Positions 33,547 to 41,985 of a stretch of DNA of 64,000 bases are shown here, piece after piece. The first letter of the stretch is position 1. The number at the start of each line of letters is the position of its first letter. This stretch comes from CAYSPT01 sp964432985 (GTDB lineage Bacteria; Muiribacteriota; CAYSPT01). The stretch is taken from contig CAYSPT010000009.1 in assembly GCA_964432985.1 (NCBI GenBank), forward strand, positions 48,849 through 112,848, read 5' to 3'. A model generated the notes under the pieces. That model ran no database searches, was not told the origin of the DNA, and worked only from the letters and a program-made list of their open reading frames with translations. The translations under genes were made by a program, and so were the position numbers.

Positions 33547-33606
33547 CACGCTTTAGCGTGCCTACACGCTTTAGCGTGCCTTCACGCTTTAGCGTGCCTT
33601 CACGCT
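33547..33606. repeat. 18-bp spaced palindrome array
   Basis: CACGCTTTAGCGTG occurs at 33547-33560, 33565-33578 and 33583-33596; a half copy CACGCT at 33601-33606 contains the stop of the PrsW-like gene. Each unit is a perfect 6-bp inverted repeat with a 2-base centre. The regular spacing and symmetry would suit operator sites or small hairpins. It separates the PrsW-like gene from the exonuclease. Confidence 0.85.
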
Positions 33607-34601
33607 CCGGAAGAATGGCCAACCTGCTGGTCATAGATCTTCTTGAGTGTTGCATCCATTTTTCGGACGGCGGAACCGGCGGCCTGACGTATCTGAGGTG
33701 ACGGATCATGCTCCAGTCTTTTCAGCCCCTCGTGAAGACGCCGGTCTTCGATCGGCCCCACAGACCGTATGGCTGCCAGCCTGGTTTGCTCATCCAGACT
33801 GGAAAAATTGTTCAGGATATGCTGGATTTTCTCGTTCGTTACCGGGTCCTGAATCTGAGGCAGTTGAGGACGTTTCAGCGGACGGGAAGTAGGAACAACT
33901 TTACCTTCTTCCATCCAGGCCGGCATGAAGCGGACCATAAGCGGAACGTGACGTTCAGTTTTCATCATTTTCAGGTAGTACACCAGGTAACCGACCACAA
34001 GCGCCACACAGAGCCAGAATACCTGAGTCGATGCGTTGTACAATCCATGGGCCAGGGAGGCCAGCACCAGTCCCTCGATAATAAGCGGACGGTAGCGGTA
34101 ACGGCCGGTCTTGGCCAGGCCGAGGTAGTAACCGAAAAAGGCTGAAAACAGCATGTGGGCGGGGGGGCAAAGCCACCCTCTCAGAGCTATGATGTTGAAG
34201 CCGGCCTGATTCATATACATGTAATTCTCAAACGTTGCAAATCCCAGCGCCGACACCATGGCCAGCATGACTCCTTCTTCCACGGTGTCAAACGCCTTGA
34301 GTCGATAGCTTTCTGATTTAATGATAAAGAATTTTACTATTTCTTCGATGGGAGCGACAAATATAAACAACAAAGAAACCAGCAGCCACATGGGCACTCC
34401 CGCGCTCACCAGGCCTTCCAGACGGACACTGACCGCTCCTTTCCAGAAGTCGTTGAAGAAGCCTACCGGCACACAAATTATCATACCAAGCAGGAAAATC
34501 TTGATGATGTGCTTTCTCAGCAGTTGTTCCGGACGGAACCAGAAAAAAACGATACCGAACCAGACAAGCCCGACGGCCGCGGCCACCGCAAAATTGACCA
34601 T
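33600..34601 (-). CDS. PrsW-family intramembrane protease with HEAT-like tail
   Basis: About 333 residues from the ATG at 34601 (AAGGAG eight bases upstream). Multi-helix membrane part with the PrsW motifs: APIEEIVKFF (paired Glu), GFATFENYMY, PPAHMLFSAFFGYYLG and LAHGLYN, the Glu/His residues that bind the metal. The soluble C-terminus (about 240-333) includes a HEAT-like unit (DEQTRLAAIRSVGPIEDRRLHEGLKRLEHD). PrsW cuts anti-sigma factors in Bacillus; other members act on different membrane proteins. Downstream of a HEAT/RDD membrane protein with related repeats. Confidence 0.85.
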   Translation of the reverse strand: MVNFAVAAAVGLVWFGIVFFWFRPEQLLRKHIIKIFLLGMIICVPVGFFNDFWKGAVSVRLEGLVSAGVPMWLLVSLLFIFVAPIEEIVKFFIIKSESYRLKAFDTVEEGVMLAMVSALGFATFENYMYMNQAGFNIIALRGWLCPPAHMLFSAFFGYYLGLAKTGRYRYRPLIIEGLVLASLAHGLYNASTQVFWLCVALVVGYLVYYLKMMKTERHVPLMVRFMPAWMEEGKVVPTSRPLKRPQLPQIQDPVTNEKIQHILNNFSSLDEQTRLAAIRSVGPIEDRRLHEGLKRLEHDPSPQIRQAAGSAVRKMDATLKKIYDQQVGHSSGA

Positions 34602-34614
34602 GGAGCGTCTCCTT

Positions 34615-36747
34615 TCACATGGCAAGCTGGCTCTTCTGGGCCATATACCCTATCACCATGAGCACGCCGAGTATTACGATACAAATCATCCCGACTATTG
34701 CCAGCACCGTTTGAAACGTGGTCAACTCTTTTTCTTTCTCATCGATAACCTGTGTTTCGAGCAGTTTGTCGATTAACCGCTGCCCCCGCGGGTCAAATGC
34801 GGGTAAAACCAGTTCCGCTAGGTTAACCAGGGGAAGGCCTAAGGTAGCCTGCCTGAGGAGAGAGCGGAAGAAACTGCATCCCTCGCCGGTGGAGACATCA
34901 ATGATCCTCAGGCCAATCCACCGCTTCCCGATCCCCCGGCCACCGAACAAGCCATCCCGAACAAAAAAGGCAATACAGCAGATAAACCTGACGATCATCA
35001 CATTGGACACAGCGGCACGCTGGTCACCCCCGGTCATTACACCCGTGATAATTGCCACGATAAAACCAAGCAGAAGGCCAGCGATAATGGCCAGCAGGAT
35101 GTCCGTTATCAAAGCCGTCATACGCTTCATGTACGCAGGCTTTTCCAGCCGGATCTGCGGCCGCTGGACACCCTGGACGGCTTCGTTGCCCTTGAGTGAA
35201 TGAAGCATCCGCCGGGCCTGAATCACTCCCCGGCCGGCCATCCGTTCAAGCGCTTCACACAGGCAGAAATAAAGGTCTCCGTCCTTCGTCCCGGAAATCA
35301 GCGTCAACTGGGAAATCAAGTCGGGCTGTGTCGCCAGGCGTTCCACTAGAAAGATGGAAGCCCGCTGCATGTTAACATCGCTGTGCAGGATCATTTCGTT
35401 TATTTTTTTTGCTACATCAACCGACGGATCGTTACTCAAATAGTACAGAGCATTGCTCCGAATGCGGGGATTCGGGTGGTTCAGGAAAAGCCTGATCCTT
35501 TCTCTGAAAGAGGTGTCCTGCAACCGGGTGGCCGCCTCGATGGTATTGGCCACGGTTCTCAGATCGTGATGATTGAGGTACTGCTGTAGAACACTACGGT
35601 AACGGGACGGGTCCGCAACTCCCAGAAGCCCGATACCGGATATAATCCTGGAGGTGACAAAAACGTTTTCCTCCTGGTAGAGGTGGTCGACCAACGTAGA
35701 GAGACCTTCACTATCCTTGTTGGCAATGATTTCATTTACCACGTTCATGCGAAGTTTTGGATTCGGGTCCTGAAGAGTGGGCAGTCCCGGTTTCTCGTCT
35801 TTCAGAACCTCGGCAACTTCAACTGCTGTTTCCGGTAGATGCTCCTCGTAAGAAAGACCATCGATAAACCGCTGGGCGTCCTCGAATCCGGCCTCGGCAA
35901 ACTTTCTCAATCCCTGCTCGGCCTTCTCGCGCACCGAAACATTGCGATCAGCGTGAAGGCTTATCAGGAGAGGGACCGCCTCTGGATCATGAAGCTCTCC
36001 CAGGGCAAACGCGGCGCTGTCACGCATCCAGAGCTGGTCGGATTCAACCATCTTCTGCAAAACAGTTAGGGCCGTTCGTTCTCCCTGGATGGACAACGCC
36101 TTGGAGGCATTAGCCCTGACCCGGTGATCGGGGTCCTGAAGCAGGGGAAAAACCAGGGCCAATGAAAGAGGAGACTGCATTCCGAGCATTGCCTCAACCG
36201 CGTTAGCCCGGACTCTGGGATTCTTATCCCGCAGAAACGGACCCAACCGGCTCACGTGAGTGTGGTCACCCAGGCTACCCACGGCTTTGACCAGCGAAGC
36301 AACCACCATGGCGTTGTCCTCTGAGTCGAGGGCAGCAAGCACGTGGTCCAGCAAACGCGGGTCCTTTTCACGACCGATGGATATGGCTGCATCCAGACGA
36401 ACCTGAAAATCAGAGGACGACAGCTCCCCCACTATTTGCCTCAACCGCTGCTCTTCTTCGGTAGGCTGCTCAAAAGGCTTGCCGGTGGTCTCCGCCGCTT
36501 CTGCTCCCGGTACTTCCGGTACTGGGGGAGGACCCAAGCCGGTCTTGGCTATACGTTTTTTACTTTCCACCAGGTCGAGAAGTTTCCTGATAGCGTACCT
36601 GACCCGGGGACTCGATTCACGATCAAGCACCTGACGCAGAACCGACGGAGCTTTCGGGTGTCCAGATTCGCTCAAATCGACGCACCCTTTGATCCGCACG
36701 TCCTCCGAGGGGTCCTTAAGTTTCTCTTTAATTGCCGCTAGATCCAT
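34615..36747 (-). CDS. HEAT-repeat protein with C-terminal RDD membrane domain
   Basis: 710 residues. From residue 1 to about 530, a string of HEAT units (for example DKNPRVRANAVEAMLGMQSP, DPDHRVRANASKALSIQGER, HPNPRIRSNALYYLSND). A short Pro-rich linker at 70-90. The C-terminal RDD domain has four hydrophobic helices and the characteristic Arg and Asp residues (KRMTALITDILLAII, GIGKRWIGLRIIDVST) and a final anchor. Probably a membrane-bound scaffold. The start codon used here is the second copy of a 59-bp duplication; a short leader ORF precedes it. Confidence 0.83.
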   Translation of the reverse strand: MDLAAIKEKLKDPSEDVRIKGCVDLSESGHPKAPSVLRQVLDRESSPRVRYAIRKLLDLVESKKRIAKTGLGPPPVPEVPGAEAAETTGKPFEQPTEEEQRLRQIVGELSSSDFQVRLDAAISIGREKDPRLLDHVLAALDSEDNAMVVASLVKAVGSLGDHTHVSRLGPFLRDKNPRVRANAVEAMLGMQSPLSLALVFPLLQDPDHRVRANASKALSIQGERTALTVLQKMVESDQLWMRDSAAFALGELHDPEAVPLLISLHADRNVSVREKAEQGLRKFAEAGFEDAQRFIDGLSYEEHLPETAVEVAEVLKDEKPGLPTLQDPNPKLRMNVVNEIIANKDSEGLSTLVDHLYQEENVFVTSRIISGIGLLGVADPSRYRSVLQQYLNHHDLRTVANTIEAATRLQDTSFRERIRLFLNHPNPRIRSNALYYLSNDPSVDVAKKINEMILHSDVNMQRASIFLVERLATQPDLISQLTLISGTKDGDLYFCLCEALERMAGRGVIQARRMLHSLKGNEAVQGVQRPQIRLEKPAYMKRMTALITDILLAIIAGLLLGFIVAIITGVMTGGDQRAAVSNVMIVRFICCIAFFVRDGLFGGRGIGKRWIGLRIIDVSTGEGCSFFRSLLRQATLGLPLVNLAELVLPAFDPRGQRLIDKLLETQVIDEKEKELTTFQTVLAIVGMICIVILGVLMVIGYMAQKSQLAM

Positions 36748-36806
36748 GTGATCGTCACATCCCCAAAGGGATCCTTCAGTTTCTCCTTAATTGCCGCTAG
36801 ATCCAT
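36689..36806 (-). repeat. 59-bp tandem duplication over the HEAT/RDD gene start
   Basis: The first 59 bases of the gene (36689-36747) are repeated directly upstream (36748-36806). First 26 bases from ATG on are almost identical; the rest has drifted but is alignable through the unit. Because 59 is not a multiple of three, the upstream copy is out of frame with the gene. Confidence 0.92.
36738..36806 (-). CDS. Leader mini-ORF (22 codons), relic copy of the HEAT/RDD N-terminus
   Basis: ATG at 36806 overlaps the stop of the upstream HAD gene as TAATG, codes MDLAAIKEKLKDP exactly as the real protein does, then continues through the diverged repeat and ends in TAG at 36738-36740, a few bases inside the real gene. 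Coupled at both ends; translation not proven. Confidence 0.4.
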   Translation of the reverse strand: MDLAAIKEKLKDPFGDVTITWI

Positions 36807-37891
36807 TAGAACTCATTCTTTACCATGTCGGGAGTAATACGTATCAGTTCCAGCGCCCGCTGCCGGGCAATTCCGGCTGCCAGAAGAGAGGTCAGCGCCA
36901 CCCTGCCTTTGTGGCTGTACGGCTTGTACGACTGCCTGAACGTTATACCGGGATGAGCATCCATAAACGCAACAGACTCCTCGATCTCCACCATGACTTC
37001 CTTCAACAGGTTATCATACATTTTCTTTACTTCTACAGGTGTTTCGTCACCCAGGTGTATATCCGGATTGTATTTCTGCAACACCCTGACATTTGACGGC
37101 TGGCAGGTCTTCAAGGGGTTGTCGTCAATAAGGATGATCTTTTCCAGTGTGGGTTCGATGAGAGCCAGATCTTTCATGGGATATGCTTTTCCCCGCTCCC
37201 AATCGTGCCCCGGTACCAGCGAGAGATGGTGCTTAGTCATGAATCCGTCGATTATTTCTGAGATATGCGTTGTTTCATCCCACATCCACTTTTCGAAGAT
37301 CTTAAAAGACAGCCAGTCCACCTTGGCCGTAAAAAGAACTACGGCACCGTCCAGTTCACGGACCCGGGTGATTATCTCTTTCCAGTGTGGGGTGAGCTTG
37401 ACAAAATCGGCCGCACGGCTCTTCTTTTTCTTCGGCGGAGCCTTCGGATCCCGCAGAGCTATGTCCCAGTACTCTTCCCCCTTTTCCCACAGGGAATAAT
37501 ACTGGTTCAGCAGCGTGTCATCCAGGTCGAACACCACGATGAATTTCGCCTTCTCGATCCGCTCCTGTTTCCATACGCTCTCGTACTTACCGCCGGTTCC
37601 TTTCACCCGTGCCAGGGCTTTTTGGAAGTTCTCCACGGGGGTGGCCTTGTTCTTCCAACCGGTGGCCAGATCGTAGTAGTGGTTTTGTACCTCGAGGGCT
37701 TCGCGGAGCGTAAGCCCTGCTTTTTCGGACAGCAACCTCACATCTATCGGAAACCGCGGATCTTCGAAGCCTTTCAGGTTGACCCATTTGGGCAGGGAAC
37801 CCAGTGTAACTTCAGACAGTTCAACCGCGGCGGCCAGATTACCACACACCAGGATGAATGTGGCTAAAAGGAGAATAAAGAGATACTTCAT
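36806..37891 (-). CDS. Secreted HAD-superfamily (FCP1-like) phosphatase
   Basis: 361 residues. Signal peptide MKYLFILLLATFILVCGNLAAA. After a 100-residue N-terminal helical part comes HAD motif I VVFDLDDTLLNQY, motif II VVLFTAK, Lys in FMTKHH, motif IV IILIDDNPLKT. Export of this group suggests an acid-phosphatase-like role in the envelope. The ATG at 37891 has GGGGGT nine bases ahead; an upstream TTG is not needed. The stop overlaps the leader ORF ATG of the next gene. Confidence 0.8.
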   Translation of the reverse strand: MKYLFILLLATFILVCGNLAAAVELSEVTLGSLPKWVNLKGFEDPRFPIDVRLLSEKAGLTLREALEVQNHYYDLATGWKNKATPVENFQKALARVKGTGGKYESVWKQERIEKAKFIVVFDLDDTLLNQYYSLWEKGEEYWDIALRDPKAPPKKKKSRAADFVKLTPHWKEIITRVRELDGAVVLFTAKVDWLSFKIFEKWMWDETTHISEIIDGFMTKHHLSLVPGHDWERGKAYPMKDLALIEPTLEKIILIDDNPLKTCQPSNVRVLQKYNPDIHLGDETPVEVKKMYDNLLKEVMVEIEESVAFMDAHPGITFRQSYKPYSHKGRVALTSLLAAGIARQRALELIRITPDMVKNEF

Positions 37892-37971
37892 GTTTGATAC
37901 CCCCAATCGTTTCTATGAGTATAGCACCAGCACCCGATACAAGACAAAGCTCTTTTGCCCAAACAAAAGCA

Positions 37972-39630
37972 TTAGTGATTATTATTGGCGCAGGCTTTTT
38001 TGAATTCCCCACGCATCCGTACCAGTTCCGCATACTGGCCGGCGGTCAATGCGTCTGCCCGTTTCACATCAAGCAGGGTCCGGAAATAACCGCGGCCATC
38101 CCTGTACTCGATCAGTTTCTGTACCTGTTTGTGAGTCACTCCCGGCAGCGTCATCAACTCGAAGTCCTCGGCTGCGTTGAGATTGATCGACAAATGAAAC
38201 TCGTGTCCCATCATGGTGATAACGAACCGGTCGTTTTCAATCCACAAAGCTGGTCCGACACCTCTGGCAATCAAGTACGGTTTGACTTTTATCTCCGCCA
38301 TGGTGCTTTTAAGTCGGGTCATCATCGCCTTTATGCTGGCAGTGAGCAGATTCCGGTCGTACATGGTAAGGTGTGCTACTGCGTCGGCATCGCGATAAAA
38401 TCTCAGGGCGTCGGGCCACACGCTGGTCAGGTAGGTGCTTTCGGCAAACAGAAGCAATACATCGTCGGCATCTTCCGGAAACAGTTCGACGTATTTCAGT
38501 ATGAAATCAAGCATCAAAGGGCCGGAGGTAACCTGAGACGTCTGCCGGTACTCCTGAAACTGTTGATACTTCGCGAAATTCATTTTCAGGTATATGTTCT
38601 CCTGTGGAGAGATGACCTTCCTGATGTCCCTATTTTCGACCTCTCCGGTAAAGGGCCTGTAAAAAGCCTTATCGCGATACCGGTTTTGCAGGTCCTCGTC
38701 GGTAGCCATGCGGTAAAAGATCGTGGCGCAAACGCCTTCACAGGACAGCATCTGCTGGATGTTCTTGAGCTCGCCTCCCAGGAAGCTGTAGTTCATCCAG
38801 TTGTAGTAGAAATTTTTGACCTTTTCTTCCCCGGTCAGGCCGTCCCGGAGCCTGGATTGCCTCTTGAAAGCAAACAGGTTCTGCTTTATCCACGAATACC
38901 GCTTGAAATGATTCGAGAGCGACCAGACATCCTGCAGATGCGTGAAGTAATACTGTCCCTTACGATCATCCAGGGTGTACGATTTTTTCACATCGTGACT
39001 GACCGTAGCGTTCACTGTCATCGTCTCGAAATGATTACCCCATCCCTCCGAGAAGGCGGTGCGGAAATCGGTGACAGCCGGCGTGGTGTGCACTGGACGC
39101 TGGGGATGGTAACCAAAAACGACATCCATGAGATAAGCGTCAATCAGGTGCCCGTTTTCGTGCGCAAAAATGCATTCGAACAAAAACGGAACTGGCGGCA
39201 TCTCGATGTAGTAGCATTGGGTTTTGGGGATGGTTTGCCCGTCAGTCTGCAAGTAAAATCCTTGCTTCGGCCGGTTACCTCCCTTCATGAGACAAATGTA
39301 GAGAGGTTCGGTAAAAATTTCTGCCGGCCGGCTGTCCTGATATCTATTATTTATCCGGACCACCATAAAATTCTTGGTAAAATCACCGAGTCTCAGTGAT
39401 GTTTCAGACATGCCCTGAACCAGTATTGAAGAAATGTCCGCGACCTGTGAATCGCTGGCCGGAATCGGTTGCAGCACAGGATATCGCCGGCCGTCTTTTT
39501 CAATGAATACAGATCCGTTTTCATCAAAGACCGGTTCTACTAAACGGTAGGGAGGAGCTGCCCACACACACACTGGTGCAACCAGGATCAACCATATTGC
39601 AAGTATACAGAAAACCAACATTCTCAACAC
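37972..39630 (-). CDS. Secreted HExxH metallopeptidase-like protein with C-terminal helix-hairpin-helix
   Basis: 552 residues from GTG at 39630 (AGGAGG seven bases upstream). Signal peptide (MLVFCILAIWLILVAPVCVWA). Zinc-site candidates: HENGH in FECIFAHENGHLIDAYLMD and a downstream Glu in RTAFSEGWGNHFETM, a gluzincin-like arrangement. The last 60 residues (MTLPGVTHKQVQKLIEYRDG, then FRTLLDVKRADALTAGQYAEL) form a helix-hairpin-helix pair of ComEA/competence type, unexpected on a protease. Peptidase activity is inferred; the family is not recognised beyond the motif. Confidence 0.75.
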   Translation of the reverse strand: MLRMLVFCILAIWLILVAPVCVWAAPPYRLVEPVFDENGSVFIEKDGRRYPVLQPIPASDSQVADISSILVQGMSETSLRLGDFTKNFMVVRINNRYQDSRPAEIFTEPLYICLMKGGNRPKQGFYLQTDGQTIPKTQCYYIEMPPVPFLFECIFAHENGHLIDAYLMDVVFGYHPQRPVHTTPAVTDFRTAFSEGWGNHFETMTVNATVSHDVKKSYTLDDRKGQYYFTHLQDVWSLSNHFKRYSWIKQNLFAFKRQSRLRDGLTGEEKVKNFYYNWMNYSFLGGELKNIQQMLSCEGVCATIFYRMATDEDLQNRYRDKAFYRPFTGEVENRDIRKVISPQENIYLKMNFAKYQQFQEYRQTSQVTSGPLMLDFILKYVELFPEDADDVLLLFAESTYLTSVWPDALRFYRDADAVAHLTMYDRNLLTASIKAMMTRLKSTMAEIKVKPYLIARGVGPALWIENDRFVITMMGHEFHLSINLNAAEDFELMTLPGVTHKQVQKLIEYRDGRGYFRTLLDVKRADALTAGQYAELVRMRGEFKKACANNNH

Positions 39631-39862
39631 GGCAATACCTCCTCTATTACTACTACCGTACATGATTATATACAATTCCGACCGGCCAGTCATCATTTCT
39701 TCTTATTCCCGGCGGGAAGTAGAATAAGTTACATATTATATGTTAGAATACCCCTTGCATATCAATGTGGTTTTGTAGTAAATTCAACAGATAATGTAGA
39801 TTCCTTGTTCTGAATTGAACTTGTTCCTACTGGAATATTTTAACGAGGCAGGGGGATGACCC

Positions 39863-40264
39863 GTGGTATTCGGTTTGTTTAAAAGAAAGAAAAAAGGCAG
39901 CGGTCAGGGTGGTGGGTTGACGTTTCAGTTTCGGCAGGAAAAATCTGAAGGCGGCATGTTTACGGGAAAAGCTGACCCCAAAATCCTCCCTGTTGATAAA
40001 ATCCAGATGAAAATCGGGCGGGATATCAAGAAAAACGACATAGTACTCCGCCACTCCTTTGTTTCCGGCGAGCACGGGACCCTCGTCAAGGGAGAAAACA
40101 GCTGTATATTCAAGGACCATAGCAAGAACGGTACCTGGCTATTGCGAGTAGAACAGGACGAACAGCACATTCACAACAATATGATCGAGCTCATGAACGG
40201 TGATGTGCTGGAGTTCGGAAGAACCCAGGACCGGATTTTCCGGCTGTACTTTTCCGCAAAATAA
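39863..40264 (+). CDS. FHA-domain protein
   Basis: 133 residues. Forkhead-associated phosphothreonine-binding domain from about residue 40: MKIGRDIKKNDIVL (Gly-Arg), HSFVSGEHGTL (Ser and His) and SKNGTWL (Asn-Gly-Thr) match the conserved FHA ligand residues. A basic, glycine-rich tail precedes the domain. GTG start with AGGGGG seven bases upstream. The next gene begins four bases beyond the stop. Phosphothreonine signalling is implied; the kinase is not in the window. Confidence 0.85.
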   Translation: MVFGLFKRKKKGSGQGGGLTFQFRQEKSEGGMFTGKADPKILPVDKIQMKIGRDIKKNDIVLRHSFVSGEHGTLVKGENSCIFKDHSKNGTWLLRVEQDEQHIHNNMIELMNGDVLEFGRTQDRIFRLYFSAK

Positions 40265-40267
40265 TAT

Positions 40268-40726
40268 ATGGCTTCAGGTTCTAATACACTTCGCATCAAT
40301 CCCCGGATAATAATCGGTATTCTTTGTCTGCTTACGGCGACGGCAGTGATACTTGTCATCCGCTCGGTTACCCCTGAAGACCTGGGAGACACTGTTGTCT
40401 TCGCACCAGGCGATGCCGTCTTCTTCAAAGATGGCGCCACCCGGGATGATGCACAGCACCTGGGCGAAGTTCTCAAAAAGGTTGACTACTTCAACCAGGA
40501 CTCGTCAAATAAAGTGGCTCTGAAGAAAAAGGGGGAGCGGTACATTCTCTCTTTCGTGGTGGAGCAGGACGCCTGGTTCGACAAAGAGATGAGCAATGCA
40601 CTGCTAAAGTTGGGAACCTACATCTCGGCGGAACTGTATGAAGGCCGGCCGGTTATCGTCCAGATGTGTGATGTAAATCTCAAGGTCCACAAAGTAATTG
40701 ACCCGGCAGAATTACCCGGATTATAA
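40268..40726 (+). CDS. Single-span membrane protein, unknown function
   Basis: 152 residues. One transmembrane helix near the N-terminus (IIIGILCLLTATAVILVI) followed by an extracytoplasmic alpha/beta domain of about 110 residues. No family recognised. Cotranscribed with the FHA gene. Its 3' end, coding VIDPAELPGL, has been copied repeatedly downstream. Confidence 0.75.
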   Translation: MASGSNTLRINPRIIIGILCLLTATAVILVIRSVTPEDLGDTVVFAPGDAVFFKDGATRDDAQHLGEVLKKVDYFNQDSSNKVALKKKGERYILSFVVEQDAWFDKEMSNALLKLGTYISAELYEGRPVIVQMCDVNLKVHKVIDPAELPGL

Positions 40727-40948
40727 ATCTAAAGCTCAAAAACCCAATAGTAATCGACCCGGAAGAATTACCCTAATTATAAATAGTAAAACTCAAAGGC
40801 CCCAAAGTAATCGACCCAGCAGAATTACCATGATTTTAAATCTAAAGCTCAAAAACCCAATAGTAATCGACCCGGAAGAATTACCCTAATTATAAATAGT
40901 AAAACTCAAAGGCCCAACAGTAATCGACCCGGAGTGATTATCATCTAA
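40677..40948 (+). repeat. Five tandem ~56-bp copies of a gene's 3' end
   Basis: Copy 1 (40677-40726) is the last 16 codons plus stop of the membrane-protein gene. Copies follow at 40727-40782, 40783-40839, 40840-40895 and 40896-40948. Copies 2 and 4 appear identical, and 3 and 5 form a second type, so a two-unit block was probably duplicated later. In-frame reading keeps V-I-D-P-x-E-L-P in most copies. The last copy runs into the 3' end of the convergent secretin-like gene. Confidence 0.92.
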
Positions 40949-41909
40949 CTATCTTCGGTGTAATCCTGATAATGAAGGTGGATCCGCTGTATACATTGAA
41001 GAATCGGCCAATCTCCATGGTCTGACCTTCACGGCAGGAAAGATTGGTTCTAATCTCCCGTCTGAACTCTCGTAGATGCGAGGCTTCCTTACTCTCTTCG
41101 ACAATCTTGCACAGACTAAAGACATCCATGTTTATCCAACCGTCATCGTTGACTTGTGGACTGAGAGATACTACCATTTCCGGATGACTACTGCGTTGTT
41201 TACCATCCTCGGTGATTCTGGTCGGGATATTATCGTCCGTTTTCAAACTTAATTGCGAGCCATTGGTCACGATTCCCTCGAGTCTTGCCAGAATCGATTC
41301 GGTAGGGCGGGTTGCTTTTGCTTCAACCAGTTGCACCAACTCCGAGGTAATGGACAGCCGGTGCACAGGGACATCAGTCTCCTTGATCAACTCCATGGCT
41401 GCCCCTATCATCTCCGGGCTGCCTGATATAATAACCGAGTTACTTCTGGAATTCGATGTAACACTAAAGGAACGGTTTTTCTCCCCGAACACTTCGGTAA
41501 GCAGGCATTTGACATCGACGGCGTCGGCAAACTGCAGGCGGCATACATTGCTCAAACCAACGTCAAACTTCTCCTCTAGCTCCTTGCAATAGTCAAAGTA
41601 ATAGGTGTTACCGATCACCCGGAACCCTATCCCGGCGGAATTGGCCAACAGTTCCATGGCCTGCTCGAAATGCACGTCCTTCAAAGCGGCCGTCACCGGA
41701 AAATCCCGCTTGGTATTCAGGATGAAACTGACACCGCAGCGCTTGGCGATCATGCCCAGCACTTCACCCAGTTTGGATTCTTTCAGGTCAAGACTGACGT
41801 ATTCCTCGGTTTTTTCTTGCTGCTGCTCTTCCGCCCTCAACGGAAACACCGCCAATACAAACAGTACGACCACCCATACCACTACAGATTTGGATACCAG
41901 TTTTCTCAT
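40941..41909 (-). CDS. Small secretin-like protein
   Basis: 322 residues from the ATG at 41909 (GGAGG eight bases upstream). Signal peptide (KSVVVWVVVLFVLAVFPLRA). Residues 30-110 resemble STN/secretin N0 (VSLDLKESKLGEVLGMIAKR, FILNTKRDFPVTAALKDVHF), 120-200 an N1-type domain (LQFADAVDVKCLLTEVF, NSVIISGSPEMIGAAMELI). The C-terminal 120 residues resemble the core of a secretin domain (EMVVSLSPQVNDDGWINMDV, then FRREIRTNLSCREGQTMEIG) but are much shorter than a pore-forming secretin. Perhaps a periplasmic partner of the pseudopilin system rather than an outer-membrane channel. Confidence 0.72.
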   Translation of the reverse strand: MRKLVSKSVVVWVVVLFVLAVFPLRAEEQQQEKTEEYVSLDLKESKLGEVLGMIAKRCGVSFILNTKRDFPVTAALKDVHFEQAMELLANSAGIGFRVIGNTYYFDYCKELEEKFDVGLSNVCRLQFADAVDVKCLLTEVFGEKNRSFSVTSNSRSNSVIISGSPEMIGAAMELIKETDVPVHRLSITSELVQLVEAKATRPTESILARLEGIVTNGSQLSLKTDDNIPTRITEDGKQRSSHPEMVVSLSPQVNDDGWINMDVFSLCKIVEESKEASHLREFRREIRTNLSCREGQTMEIGRFFNVYSGSTFIIRITPKIVR

Positions 41910-41985
41910 CGCTTCCACCTCCGGGAAAGTAGTTCCGAACTGCAGCATAATACCTCCTGCAGATTTCAGATTAAACCAAGTGTAG

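Noticed and set aside
32948..33709. Longer exonuclease start at 33709
   Set aside because: The extension translates the palindrome repeats (GTLKR units) and overlaps the upstream gene by over 100 bases.
37894..39399. 501-codon ORF opposite the HExxH protein
   Set aside because: The opposite strand carries a signal peptide, zinc motif and a strong ribosome site; this frame has none.
40677..40948. CRISPR-like array
   Set aside because: Units are contiguous copies of a gene end without unique spacers; no cas genes nearby.
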